Shown here piece after piece: positions 31,882-38,942 of a stretch of DNA of 64,000 nucleotides (position 1 is the first letter of the stretch; the number at the start of each line of letters is the position of its first letter). The position numbers were made by a program, and so were the translations under genes. The stretch comes from JBBSOW01 sp038259365. Lineage in GTDB: Bacteria > Actinomycetota > Actinomycetes > Propionibacteriales > Propionibacteriaceae. The notes under the pieces are model-generated. The model saw only the letters and a list, made by a program, of their open reading frames with translations, ran no database searches and was not told the origin of the DNA. Location: NCBI GenBank assembly GCA_038259365.1, contig JBBSOW010000003.1, positions 20,604-84,603 of the forward strand. Direction: 5' to 3'.

Positions 31882-34023
31882 GTGACAAGCCAGCCGCCCA
31901 CCTCCCGTGCCGAACAGCTCCTGGAGGGACTCGACCCCGATCAGCGCGAGGTGGCGCTGGCCTTGACCGGCCCGGTGGCCGTCATCGCGGGCGCCGGAAC
32001 GGGTAAGACGCGCGCCATCACCCACAGGATCGGCTACGGCATCGCCACGGGAACCTACCGCCCGACGGCGGTGCTGGCCGTCACCTTCACGACGCGGGCG
32101 GCGGGGGAGATGCGCGGGCGGCTGGCCCAGATGGGCTTCCCCGGCCTCCAGGCCCGAACCTTCCACTCCGCGGCGCTGCGCCAGGCCAAGTACTTCTGGC
32201 CGCAGGCCTACGACACCGCGCTGCCGGATCTGTTGGAGAACAAGATGTCGCTCGTGGCCGAGTCCGCCGGCCGGTTGCGATTGGGCAGCGACCCCAGCCA
32301 GCTGCGCGATCTGATCTCGGAGATCTCGTGGGCGAAGGTGAGCAACGTCGACGCCGAGCGCTACCCCGCCCTGGCCCGTCGAAACCAGCGCGACGTCGCC
32401 GGGCTGGAGCCCGAGGCGGTGGCTCGCGTGTTCGCGCGCTACGAGGAGCTCAAGCGGGATCGCAATCGGATCGACTTCGACGACATCCTGTTGTGCGCGG
32501 CCTCGCTGATGGTGGACCGCCCCGAGATCGCCGAGCAGATCCGCGGTACCTACCGCCATCTCATCGTCGACGAATACCAGGACGTCTCCCCGCTGCAACA
32601 GGCCTTGCTGGATCTGTGGCGGGGAGATCGAGAGGAGCTTTGCGTCGTGGGGGATCCCGCGCAGACCATCCACTCGTTCGCCGGCGCCCGCTCGAGCTAT
32701 CTCACCCAGTTCACCGCTCGACACCCCGATTCGACGGTGATCCGGCTGGTCCGCGACTACCGCTCGACGCCGGAGATCATCGCCGCCGCCAACACGGTGA
32801 TGGCCGGCGCGGGCGCGGGATCGTCGAACCCCGGCTCGTCGTCGGTGTCCGCGGTGACCCTGCAACCGGTCCGTCCCCACGGATCCCAGGTGCACTACGC
32901 CGGCGCCCCCAACGAGGCCGCCGAGGCCACTCAGACCGCGGCCTGGCTGGCCGATCTCCGCAAGGCAGGCGTGGACTATCGCGAGATGGCGGTGCTGTTT
33001 CGGGTCAACGCCCAATCGCCGCCCTTCGAACAGGCGCTCACCGAGCACGGGGTGCCCTACCTCGTGCGCGGTGGGGAACGCTTCTACGAGCGCCGCGAGG
33101 TGGCCCAGGCCATGGTGGCGCTGCGGCAGGCGGTCCGGGTGCCGGCCCATGACGTCCCAGCGGTCGACGACGAGGACGGCCTTGTCCTGGTGGTGCGCGC
33201 GGTCCTGTCCTCGATCGGCTGGGCCGAGACCGCGCCCAAGGGCTCGGGAGCGGTGCGCGAGCGCTGGGAATCGCTGTCCGCCCTGCTGGCGGTGGCGCAG
33301 GACGTGGCGCGGGACCGGCCGACTCCCACATCCCAGGAGCCGGATCTCGGCGGGCTCGTGGCCGAACTGGAGGGTCGCGCCGCGGCGCAGCACACCCCGT
33401 CGGCCCAGGCCGTCACCCTGTCCACGCTGCACTCGGCCAAGGGGCTGGAGTGGGACGCGGTGGCGATCGTCGGGGCCCACGAGGGGTTGCTGCCGTTCTC
33501 GTTGGCGACGACCCCGGCCCAGGTGGGCGAGGAGCGCCGGCTGTTCTACGTCGGCGTGACCCGGGCCCGTGACGAGCTGCGGGTGTCCTGGTCGGCCAGC
33601 CGCTCCGGGCAGGGCGGCAGCCGGGGGCCCACCAGGTTCCTGGATCGGTTGGTACCGACCTCGGCCAAAGCCGCCGCCCCCGTGCCGCAACGGAGACGCA
33701 AGCGCGGCACCTCGCTGTCTGCGCACTGCCGGGTCTGTCAGGCCCCCTTGGAAGAGCCGGCCGAGCGCAAGCTCGGTCGGCACGCGGACTGCGCCTCCGA
33801 CTACGATGAAGCGACGCTGGACGCGCTGCGCAGCTGGCGACGCGAGCAGGCGAAGCAGCAGAGCCTGCCCGCCTATTGCATCTTCACCGACGCCACCATG
33901 GTGGCCATCGCGGAGGCCCAACCGAGCACCGAGCAAAGCCTGCTGAAGGTGCCCGGAATCGGACGGGTCAAGGTGGACAAGTACGGCGCCGAGGTGCTGG
34001 AGATCTTGGGGGCGCACGCCTGA
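31882..34023 (+). CDS. uvrD2: ATP-dependent DNA helicase UvrD2 with HRDC domain
   Basis: A 713-residue SF1A 3'-5' helicase. Walker A is AGAGTGKTRAITHRIG (about 36-51), with AVTFTTRAAGEMRGR, LIVDEYQDVSPLQQ, VGDPAQTIHSFAGA, VRLVRDYRSTPEII-like and LSTLHSAKGLEWDAV. The C terminus is diagnostic: a cysteine motif, CRVCQAPLEEPAERKLGRHADC (about 615-636), then a HRDC domain that begins near SWRREQAK and ends VPGIGRVKVDKYGAEVLEIL. This layout is that of M. tuberculosis UvrD2 (Rv3198c), an essential helicase there. It is directly followed by whiB7 as in mycobacteria. Confidence 0.94.
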   Translation: MTSQPPTSRAEQLLEGLDPDQREVALALTGPVAVIAGAGTGKTRAITHRIGYGIATGTYRPTAVLAVTFTTRAAGEMRGRLAQMGFPGLQARTFHSAALRQAKYFWPQAYDTALPDLLENKMSLVAESAGRLRLGSDPSQLRDLISEISWAKVSNVDAERYPALARRNQRDVAGLEPEAVARVFARYEELKRDRNRIDFDDILLCAASLMVDRPEIAEQIRGTYRHLIVDEYQDVSPLQQALLDLWRGDREELCVVGDPAQTIHSFAGARSSYLTQFTARHPDSTVIRLVRDYRSTPEIIAAANTVMAGAGAGSSNPGSSSVSAVTLQPVRPHGSQVHYAGAPNEAAEATQTAAWLADLRKAGVDYREMAVLFRVNAQSPPFEQALTEHGVPYLVRGGERFYERREVAQAMVALRQAVRVPAHDVPAVDDEDGLVLVVRAVLSSIGWAETAPKGSGAVRERWESLSALLAVAQDVARDRPTPTSQEPDLGGLVAELEGRAAAQHTPSAQAVTLSTLHSAKGLEWDAVAIVGAHEGLLPFSLATTPAQVGEERRLFYVGVTRARDELRVSWSASRSGQGGSRGPTRFLDRLVPTSAKAAAPVPQRRRKRGTSLSAHCRVCQAPLEEPAERKLGRHADCASDYDEATLDALRSWRREQAKQQSLPAYCIFTDATMVAIAEAQPSTEQSLLKVPGIGRVKVDKYGAEVLEILGAHA

Positions 34024-34045
34024 GGCGGCCCACAAAAAACCGGGA

Positions 34046-34085
34046 GATTAAATCGGTTGCGGCCCCGCAGGCGGCGATCTAAGCT
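34046..34085 (+). promoter_or_regulatory. whiB7 promoter with AT-rich WhiB7 site
   Basis: TTGCGG (34057-34062), a 17-bp spacer and TAAGCT (34080-34085) form a primary-sigma promoter. GATTAAAT (34046-34053) lies just upstream of the -35, the position where the AT-hook of WhiB7 binds to activate its own promoter in mycobacteria. In a GC-rich genome the AT block stands out. Confidence 0.7.
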
Positions 34086-34143
34086 GAAAAGGCCGCGCTG
34101 GATGCGGCGCAGAGACTCGAGAGCAACGGATGGGAGGCGCGAC

Positions 34144-34377
34144 ATGGACACAGCATTGACATCGCTTTCGGCGCCAGCCGGATCGATCACCCACGCCCCG
34201 CAGGACCCGCGTCCGCGCACGCGCGCCTTCACCATGATCGATCTGCCCGAGGGCCCGACGCCGTGGACCCGCGCCGACCTCGGCGAGACCCGGGCCGCCG
34301 GCGATTCTTACGTCGGCGTCAATTACAGCACCTTTACCGCCAGGGATAGATCGTCCTCGAGAGCTCGGAGTAGCTGA
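34144..34377 (+). CDS. Upstream ORF in the whiB7 leader (77 codons)
   Basis: ATG 34144 follows a strong GGGAGG six bases upstream and lies about 50 nt past the predicted transcription start. The 77-residue product (MDTALTSLSAPAGS... ending SSSRARSS) resembles no known domain. It ends 17 nt before a strong intrinsic terminator. This is the layout of the regulatory upstream ORFs of whiB7/wblC, where ribosome stalling by antibiotics prevents termination. The peptide itself is probably not the functional product. A small stem, GCTCGG/CCGAGC (34363-34387), spans its end and may be the competing structure. Confidence 0.7.
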   Translation: MDTALTSLSAPAGSITHAPQDPRPRTRAFTMIDLPEGPTPWTRADLGETRAAGDSYVGVNYSTFTARDRSSSRARSS

Positions 34378-34394
34378 ACCCCCGAGCAACCTCC

Positions 34395-34435
34395 AGGCCG
34401 TGAATCCCGAACCGGGACTCACGGCCTTTGTGTTT
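34395..34435 (+). terminator. Attenuator terminator between the upstream ORF and whiB7
   Basis: AGGCCGTGA...TCACGGCCT (9 bp) encloses TCCCG-AAC-CGGGA (5 bp), separated by one A-C mismatch, and is followed by TTTGTGTTT. It is the best intrinsic terminator in the window, placed 76 nt before whiB7, so default transcription would stop before the gene. Confidence 0.8.
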
Positions 34436-34511
34436 CCCCGGCTACCAACCGTTCAGATCACACACCGACAACACATCGGGGCCCCAGCCGGGCCGCACAC
34501 CAGGAGATGCC

Positions 34512-34823
34512 ATGACCGCGCAGTTGCACGACGTGCCGGGGCTGCAGGGGCTGTTCGCTCTCATCGTCGAGCCCAGCATCGAACTTCCCTGCCATCGGGT
34601 GGATCCCGACACGTTCTTTGCCGAGGCGCCGGCCGAGATCGAGGACGCCAAGGCCCTGTGTCGCGGCTGTCCGCTGCGCACCGAATGCCTCGAAGGCGCG
34701 CTCGCCCGGCGCGAACCCTGGGGCGTGTGGGGTGGCGAACTGTTCGTCGGCGGGCAGATCGTGGCCCGCAAGAGACCCCGCGGCCGTCCGCGCAAAGACG
34801 CTGGCTTCGAGGCGGCCGCCTGA
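34512..34823 (+). CDS. whiB7: WhiB7 antibiotic-resistance transcription factor
   Basis: A 103-residue redox 4Fe-4S regulator. Cluster cysteines are 27, 50, 53 and 59 (CRGCPLRTEC). The sigma-binding turn GVWGGE is at 71-76. The AT-hook KRPRGRPRK at 87-95 is specific to WhiB7 among WhiB proteins. It activates intrinsic resistance genes after ribosome-targeting antibiotics. ATG 34512 has AGGAG five bases upstream; codons further upstream in this frame lie in the leader. Control is probably by the promoter, upstream ORF and terminator described separately. Confidence 0.95.
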   Translation: MTAQLHDVPGLQGLFALIVEPSIELPCHRVDPDTFFAEAPAEIEDAKALCRGCPLRTECLEGALARREPWGVWGGELFVGGQIVARKRPRGRPRKDAGFEAAA

Positions 34824-34991
34824 GGGTGTGCCCCTGGGGTGGCCTTCTTGCCAGGCCGGGTCCAACCTCGGTAGGAGCGCCCCCGCACCGCACATACGCC
34901 ACGAGGACGCCTCGATGCCGAGGTGGGAACCGGCGCGGCGACCTACTCGGACGACGAAGTCAGCCAGCGGGCTTCGGCCAGGGAAGGGTGG

Positions 34992-36347
34992 TCACCTGGG
35001 GACGGGGTCGGCGAAGCCGGGGAGGAACTCGTCGAGGACGGCGCCGAAGCGGGCCCGGGAATCGAGCTGGCAGATGACCGCGATGCCACCCATCCACACC
35101 CTATGGATGATGAGATACGACGGCGGTAGGTTCAGCCGCCGGGCCAGGGTTTGGGCCTCGGGGGAGGTCACCCGGGTGAACTGCGCACGCATCCAGTCCC
35201 GGGTGAAGTGGAACTCATCGACTGCCGCCGGCTCCACGAAGGGGCCGAGGTAGTCGAACAGCTCGTCGGTGTCGATGGCGCCGCTGACAAAGCCCAACTC
35301 CTCCAACCCTTGGCGGGTGCTCTGCGCGTCGCCGTCGACGCAGTAGCGCAGCAGCCGGCCCATGTCGCTCGGCAGACCTTCGGGCAGGCGGGCGACCAGG
35401 CCGAAATCCACGACACCGAGGCGGCCGTCGTCGAGGATGCGGAAGTTGCCCGGGTGCGGGTCGGCGTGCAGCAGGCCGACCTTGGAGGGAGCCGCGAACA
35501 GGAACCGCACGTAGCTCAAGGCGTGCCGGTTCCGCGTCAGCTGATCGTCGTCGGCGACGGTGGACAGCGCCCGGCCCTTGATCCACTCGCTGACCATCAC
35601 CTTCTTGGTGTTGGCGAGCACGTGGGGGACGACGAACTCCTCGTCGCCGTCGAATCCGGACGCCGCCTGCTCCTGGGCCGCGGCTTCCAGGTCGTAGTCG
35701 ACCTCTTCACCGACGCGCTCGGTCATCTCCTTCACCAGCGGCTTGACGTCCATGCCGCCGGCCAGCGGGGAGATCATGTTGGCGAGGCGTCCGATCTGGC
35801 GCAGGTCGGAGCGCAAAGCGTTGTCGGCGCCGGGATATTGGATCTTCACCGCGACCGGACGCCCGTCCGCCTTCCAGACGCCCTTGTGGACCTGACCGAT
35901 GGAGGCCGCGGCGGCGGGACGCACGCTGAAATCGGAGAACAGGTCGCGCCAATCGGGACCGAGTTCCTTGGCGAGCACGGCGTGCACGCGGCTCGTGGGC
36001 ATCGGCGGCGCCGAATCCTGCAGCTGGCGCAGTCGGGCTCGGTAGGGTCCGGCGATGTCCTCGGGCAGCACGGCCTCGAACAGGCTGAGGGCCTGGCCGA
36101 ACTTCATCGCGCCGCCCTTCAGCTCGCCCAAGACGGTGAAGATCTGATCGGCCGTCCGGCGCTGGAGTTCCGCGTTCACCTCGGTGCCCGCGTGGCCGCG
36201 CGCTCGACGCGTCAACGCCACCGTGCGCCGCCCGGCGTACCCCAGCGGTAGCGAGAGCAATTTGGAGCCGCGGCTGAGGGCGCCCTCGGCCAGCAGCCGC
36301 TTGCGTTCCTCGGTGGGTTTTGATCGGTCGGAGGCCATGCCGTCCAT
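34992..36347 (-). CDS. ABC1/AarF-family atypical kinase
   Basis: About 451 residues, homologous to M. tuberculosis Rv3197. The family hallmarks are all present: KGGAMKFGQALSLFE (the KxGQ motif that blocks the active site), AAASIGQVHKG (the Ala-rich loop replacing the Gly-rich loop), VAVKIQYPG (lysine), LLHADPHPGNFRI (catalytic Asp/Asn) and VVDFGLV (DFG). Members act in isoprenoid-lipid or quinone biology; in mycobacteria the orthologue is in the whiB7 regulon and linked to macrolide tolerance. Here it converges with whiB7. ATG 36347 has AGGA nearby; ATG 36338 is an alternative. Confidence 0.9.
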   Translation of the reverse strand: MDGMASDRSKPTEERKRLLAEGALSRGSKLLSLPLGYAGRRTVALTRRARGHAGTEVNAELQRRTADQIFTVLGELKGGAMKFGQALSLFEAVLPEDIAGPYRARLRQLQDSAPPMPTSRVHAVLAKELGPDWRDLFSDFSVRPAAAASIGQVHKGVWKADGRPVAVKIQYPGADNALRSDLRQIGRLANMISPLAGGMDVKPLVKEMTERVGEEVDYDLEAAAQEQAASGFDGDEEFVVPHVLANTKKVMVSEWIKGRALSTVADDDQLTRNRHALSYVRFLFAAPSKVGLLHADPHPGNFRILDDGRLGVVDFGLVARLPEGLPSDMGRLLRYCVDGDAQSTRQGLEELGFVSGAIDTDELFDYLGPFVEPAAVDEFHFTRDWMRAQFTRVTSPEAQTLARRLNLPPSYLIIHRVWMGGIAVICQLDSRARFGAVLDEFLPGFADPVPR

Positions 36348-36425
36348 TATTCCTGGTCGGGGGTAATCCACCGGGTTAGTGCCGTGTCGCCCCGATCTCG
36401 TGACGGCAGCCAAGACGACACGGCT

Positions 36426-37367
36426 CTACGCCACGTCGATCAAGTCACATCCGCACTCTGGGTGCACGCTCCACGGGCGCACCGCCGTGCTCGGCTCCTC
36501 GGCGCAGATCTCGACGGTGGCGCCCATCAGGTCCACGCTGTGGCCGGCGAGGAAGCCTGCCACCGCGACGACGATCTGGCTTGCGGCCCACCGTGCCCAC
36601 ACCGGGTCGGTGGTGTGGCGAACCTGGGTCAACCGGGCCAGCGCGGCGGGCCACAGGGGCGCCCGGGCCGTTCTGGCGAGGTCATAGCAGCGGGTGCAGG
36701 GGGTGCGCCCGGGGATCACGAGCGGGCCGACAATGACGCCGCGACGGAAGGGCCGGACGAAGAGATGGGCCTGGTCGGCGCGTAGCAGACCGTCGGTGAT
36801 GGCGCGGTCGGTCTCGACGTAGTCGGTGGCGATAATGGTGACGTCGGCGCCGAGGTGCTCGGGTTTGGTCCAGTGATTGACCACGGTGGCCCAACGGGTC
36901 CAGTCGTGGCCCTGCCGGGCCACCAGCCAACTCTTGAGGCTTTGGGCCCCCGTGGTGCGAGTGAAGTTGTCGTACACACTCAGATCCGGCGGCTCGTTGT
37001 CCCATAGCACGAGATCGCGCACCCCCGCGGCGACGAGATCGTCGACGATGTGGCGGGCCAGCCGTCCCGAACCCAGGATCTTGATCCTCGCTTGCGCCAG
37101 CCGGGTCTCGAGGGCGGGCGCCAACACGAGCCCCGCCTCGTGCAATTCGGCCAGCACGGCCTTCCGGACCGCCGGGCTCGCGCCGTCCAGTTGTAACCGG
37201 GCGGCCATTCCCCCGCCCTTTCCGAGCCCGGATTTCACGATCGAGCGATCCGCGGCCAGCCCAGCGCTGACCCCGTCCAGGCCGAAGAGGCCGTGGGCGG
37301 CGGCCAGCGCCACCGATCCGGACTCGTCGCGGAACAGGGCGTGAGCGGTGAGATCGAACGAGCGCAT
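36426..37367 (-). CDS. E1-like protein of the TOMM leader-binding type (orphan)
   Basis: 313 residues with a degenerate winged-helix N terminus, then an E1/ThiF-like Rossmann region (ARIKILGSGRLARHIVDDLVAAGVRDLVLWDNE, about 92-124). The signature RPFRRGVIVGPLVIPGRTPCTRC and a late HPECGC supply zinc cysteines. This resembles the bacteriocin cyclodehydratase N-terminal (TOMM leader-binding) family and M. tuberculosis Rv3196. No YcaO cyclodehydratase or precursor peptide is nearby. It lacks the ATP loop GxGGLG in its usual form (GSGRLA). Function unknown; it may have been recruited to a housekeeping role. Confidence 0.7.
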   Translation of the reverse strand: MRSFDLTAHALFRDESGSVALAAAHGLFGLDGVSAGLAADRSIVKSGLGKGGGMAARLQLDGASPAVRKAVLAELHEAGLVLAPALETRLAQARIKILGSGRLARHIVDDLVAAGVRDLVLWDNEPPDLSVYDNFTRTTGAQSLKSWLVARQGHDWTRWATVVNHWTKPEHLGADVTIIATDYVETDRAITDGLLRADQAHLFVRPFRRGVIVGPLVIPGRTPCTRCYDLARTARAPLWPAALARLTQVRHTTDPVWARWAASQIVVAVAGFLAGHSVDLMGATVEICAEEPSTAVRPWSVHPECGCDLIDVA

Positions 37368-37460
37368 CCGCTCACGCTGCCACGCTCGGGGTCCCGAAGA
37401 GGCGGGCTGTCCACAGACTTGCCTTCCGTGCTCGCTCGCCGGAGGCTCGCCCGGAACGCA

Positions 37461-37505
37461 CGAAGCGAACGGCCGTTCCCGGTGGGGAGCGTGCCGTTCG
37501 CTTCG
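37461..37505. terminator. 13-bp perfect stem downstream of the DUF5679 gene
   Basis: CGAAGCGAACGGC (37461-37473) pairs perfectly with GCCGTTCGCTTCG (37493-37505) across a 19-nt loop. It begins 23 nt past the DUF5679 stop. There is no T-tract, so it is a GC-type terminator or mRNA 3' stabiliser. Confidence 0.6.
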
Positions 37506-37528
37506 TCGCTGAGATCAGGCCGTCGTGC

Positions 37529-37690
37529 TCAGGCCCGGCCGAGAATGCGGTTCAGGTTGGTTCCGCATTCGGGACACTTGGCCTTGGCCATCCGCGTGCC
37601 CTTGTCGTTGACTACGACATTGCCCTCGGCGGTGCGCTTAGCCTTGCACTTTACGCAGTAGAACTCACCGTCGTAAGTCTCGTCAGCCAC
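37529..37690 (-). CDS. DUF5679 zinc-ribbon protein
   Basis: A 53-residue protein with two CxxC pairs, YCVKC (near 11-15) and KCPEC (near 38-42), forming one zinc ribbon. The pattern GEFYCVKCKAKRTAEG...TRMAKAKCPECGTNLNRIL is the DUF5679 family, short proteins common in propionibacteria and their relatives. Function unknown; a nucleic-acid or ribosome-binding role is a guess. GTG 37690 follows AGGAGG, five bases away. The long leader upstream holds an unusual structured inverted repeat. Confidence 0.82.
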   Translation of the reverse strand: MADETYDGEFYCVKCKAKRTAEGNVVVNDKGTRMAKAKCPECGTNLNRILGRA

Positions 37691-37891
37691 AGTTCCTCCT
37701 AGTTGGAATCCTTGGTGTCGCCCGGGCCGAAATCCCGGTGCGGGCGCAGGGGTGGGCATTCGTAACCCGTTGCTGCGTGTCCACCTTAACGGGCCGGCGG
37801 GCGATCCGCGGCTTTTCTCACGCTTAGGCGTGGCGCGGGGGGTCGAGTTCGCGCAAACCCAAGGACACAAGGAAAGCCGTTGTGGACATAG

Positions 37892-37957
37892 CAAGACCCC
37901 CAGGGAACACCGGCCGCTTGCCTTCCCTGCGAGCGGTCCGACCATCTGGGGGTCTTG
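37892..37957. other. Structured inverted repeat in a 468-bp divergent region
   Basis: CAAGACCCCCAG (37892-37903) and CTGGGGGTCTTG (37946-37957) pair perfectly. Inside, GGCCGCT (37912-37918) pairs with AGCGGTCC (37932-37939), giving a long two-part stem. A run of six A's follows on the plus strand (37961-37966), so it is not a plus-strand intrinsic terminator. The rest of 37691-38158 has a CACGC-TTAG-GCGTG stem (37830-37843) and DnaA-box-like sites but no gene. Candidates: a small RNA or the leader of the DUF5679 transcript. Confidence 0.5.
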
Positions 37958-38056
37958 AGAAAAAACCTAGGGCCTTTGGCGGATCCTCGTCAAGTCCGTG
38001 TGGTCGAAAAGCCAAGCCGTTGAGGCCATCGGGATCGGCGCTCGCGAGCCGAGGCC

Positions 38057-38108
38057 TGTGGATAACATTGTGGATCGCTGGGGATAGGCTGGCACGCTTT
38101 GTGGACGA
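38057..38108 (-). promoter_or_regulatory. Cluster of DnaA-box-like sites
   Basis: TGTGGATAA (38057-38065) is a perfect DnaA box on the minus strand (TTATCCACA). TGTGGATCG (38069-38077) and TGTGGACGA (38100-38108) are looser copies, and TGTGGACAT lies at 37881. They sit upstream of the YgjP-like gene. This could be replication-coupled control or chance. Confidence 0.35.
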
Positions 38109-38158
38109 GGGTGCCGCGCTAGGCTGAGGCGTTCTATCCTCCTGTGGAGGAAGCGGGC

Positions 38159-38785
38159 GTGTCGGATAACCGGACTAGGAATGAACAAATGAATCAGGCG
38201 CAGGTCGTCGTTCGCCGCAGCGCTCGGCGCAAGAAGACGGTGACCGCCTTCCGCGAGGCAGGTGAGATCGTCGTCGTCTTGCCCGCCCGGATGAGTGCCA
38301 AGGACGAGCGATACTGGGTGGATCGGATGCTGACCAGGCTGCGGGCCAAGGAGGCCCGGCGGGTCAGCCGGAGCGATGATGCACTGCTGGAGCGGGCCCT
38401 CGGCCTCTCCAGACGGTATCTCGCCCCGGCCCTGGGTGGGCGCGTGTTGCAGCCCACCTCGGTGTCCTGGGTCGGCAATCAGCGCAAACGCTGGGGGTCG
38501 ACGACGCCGGACACGGGCGCCATCAGGTTGTCGGACCGGCTGGGGCCCCTGCCGTCGTGGGTGAGCGACTACGTCCTCCTGCACGAGTTGGCCCACCTGG
38601 AACACCCCGATCACACCGACGCCTTCTGGTCCTTGCTGGCCGGGTATCCCCAAACCGAGCGCGCCCGGGGGTTCCTGGAGGGTTACAGCCACGCCCAGGC
38701 CCGCGGGGAGGATCCGAGCGAGACGGGGGTCGACCCTCTCGACGGCGAGGACAGTGCTGACCCTCGCAGAGATCCTTGCCGATAA
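38159..38785 (+). CDS. YgjP-like (M48/DUF45 family) zinc metallopeptidase
   Basis: 208 residues. The zinc motif HELAHLEHPDHTDAFW (about 142-157) supplies HExxH plus a downstream His, and the WGSTTPDTGAIRLSDRLGPLPSWVSDYVLLHEL context is typical of the YgjP/SprT-like group. Some family members work with restriction or stress systems, but most are cytoplasmic and uncharacterised. GTG 38159 is chosen because GGAGGA is 7 bases upstream; an earlier in-frame GTG at 38144 has no site. The promoter lies in the divergent region with the DnaA-like boxes. Confidence 0.85.
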   Translation: MSDNRTRNEQMNQAQVVVRRSARRKKTVTAFREAGEIVVVLPARMSAKDERYWVDRMLTRLRAKEARRVSRSDDALLERALGLSRRYLAPALGGRVLQPTSVSWVGNQRKRWGSTTPDTGAIRLSDRLGPLPSWVSDYVLLHELAHLEHPDHTDAFWSLLAGYPQTERARGFLEGYSHAQARGEDPSETGVDPLDGEDSADPRRDPCR

Positions 38786-38942
38786 GCGATGGGTTGGCTG
38801 GCAGCAACCTGGGCGACCCCTGTGTCCGCCGCTGCCCTCGGCGATGTCATGCGTAGCCGATTCACCCCGAACGCATCCTCGCGCGCCAGCCACCGCACGG
38901 CACCCCCCGGCACCGCGGAAGGCCCACAGCGAGCGCCGAGCG

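Noticed and set aside
31510..34035. An 841-codon minus-strand open frame over uvrD2
   Set aside because: Antisense to a fully motif-bearing helicase; the composition is that of a shadow frame.
36426..37367. Part of a thiazole/oxazole peptide cluster
   Set aside because: No YcaO protein, dehydrogenase or precursor peptide is encoded nearby.
37892..37957. Intrinsic terminator
   Set aside because: No T-tract follows the stem on either strand; on the plus strand it is followed by A's.
38057..38108. Possible replication origin
   Set aside because: Only one perfect DnaA box, no dnaA/dnaN neighbours and no AT-rich unwinding region.
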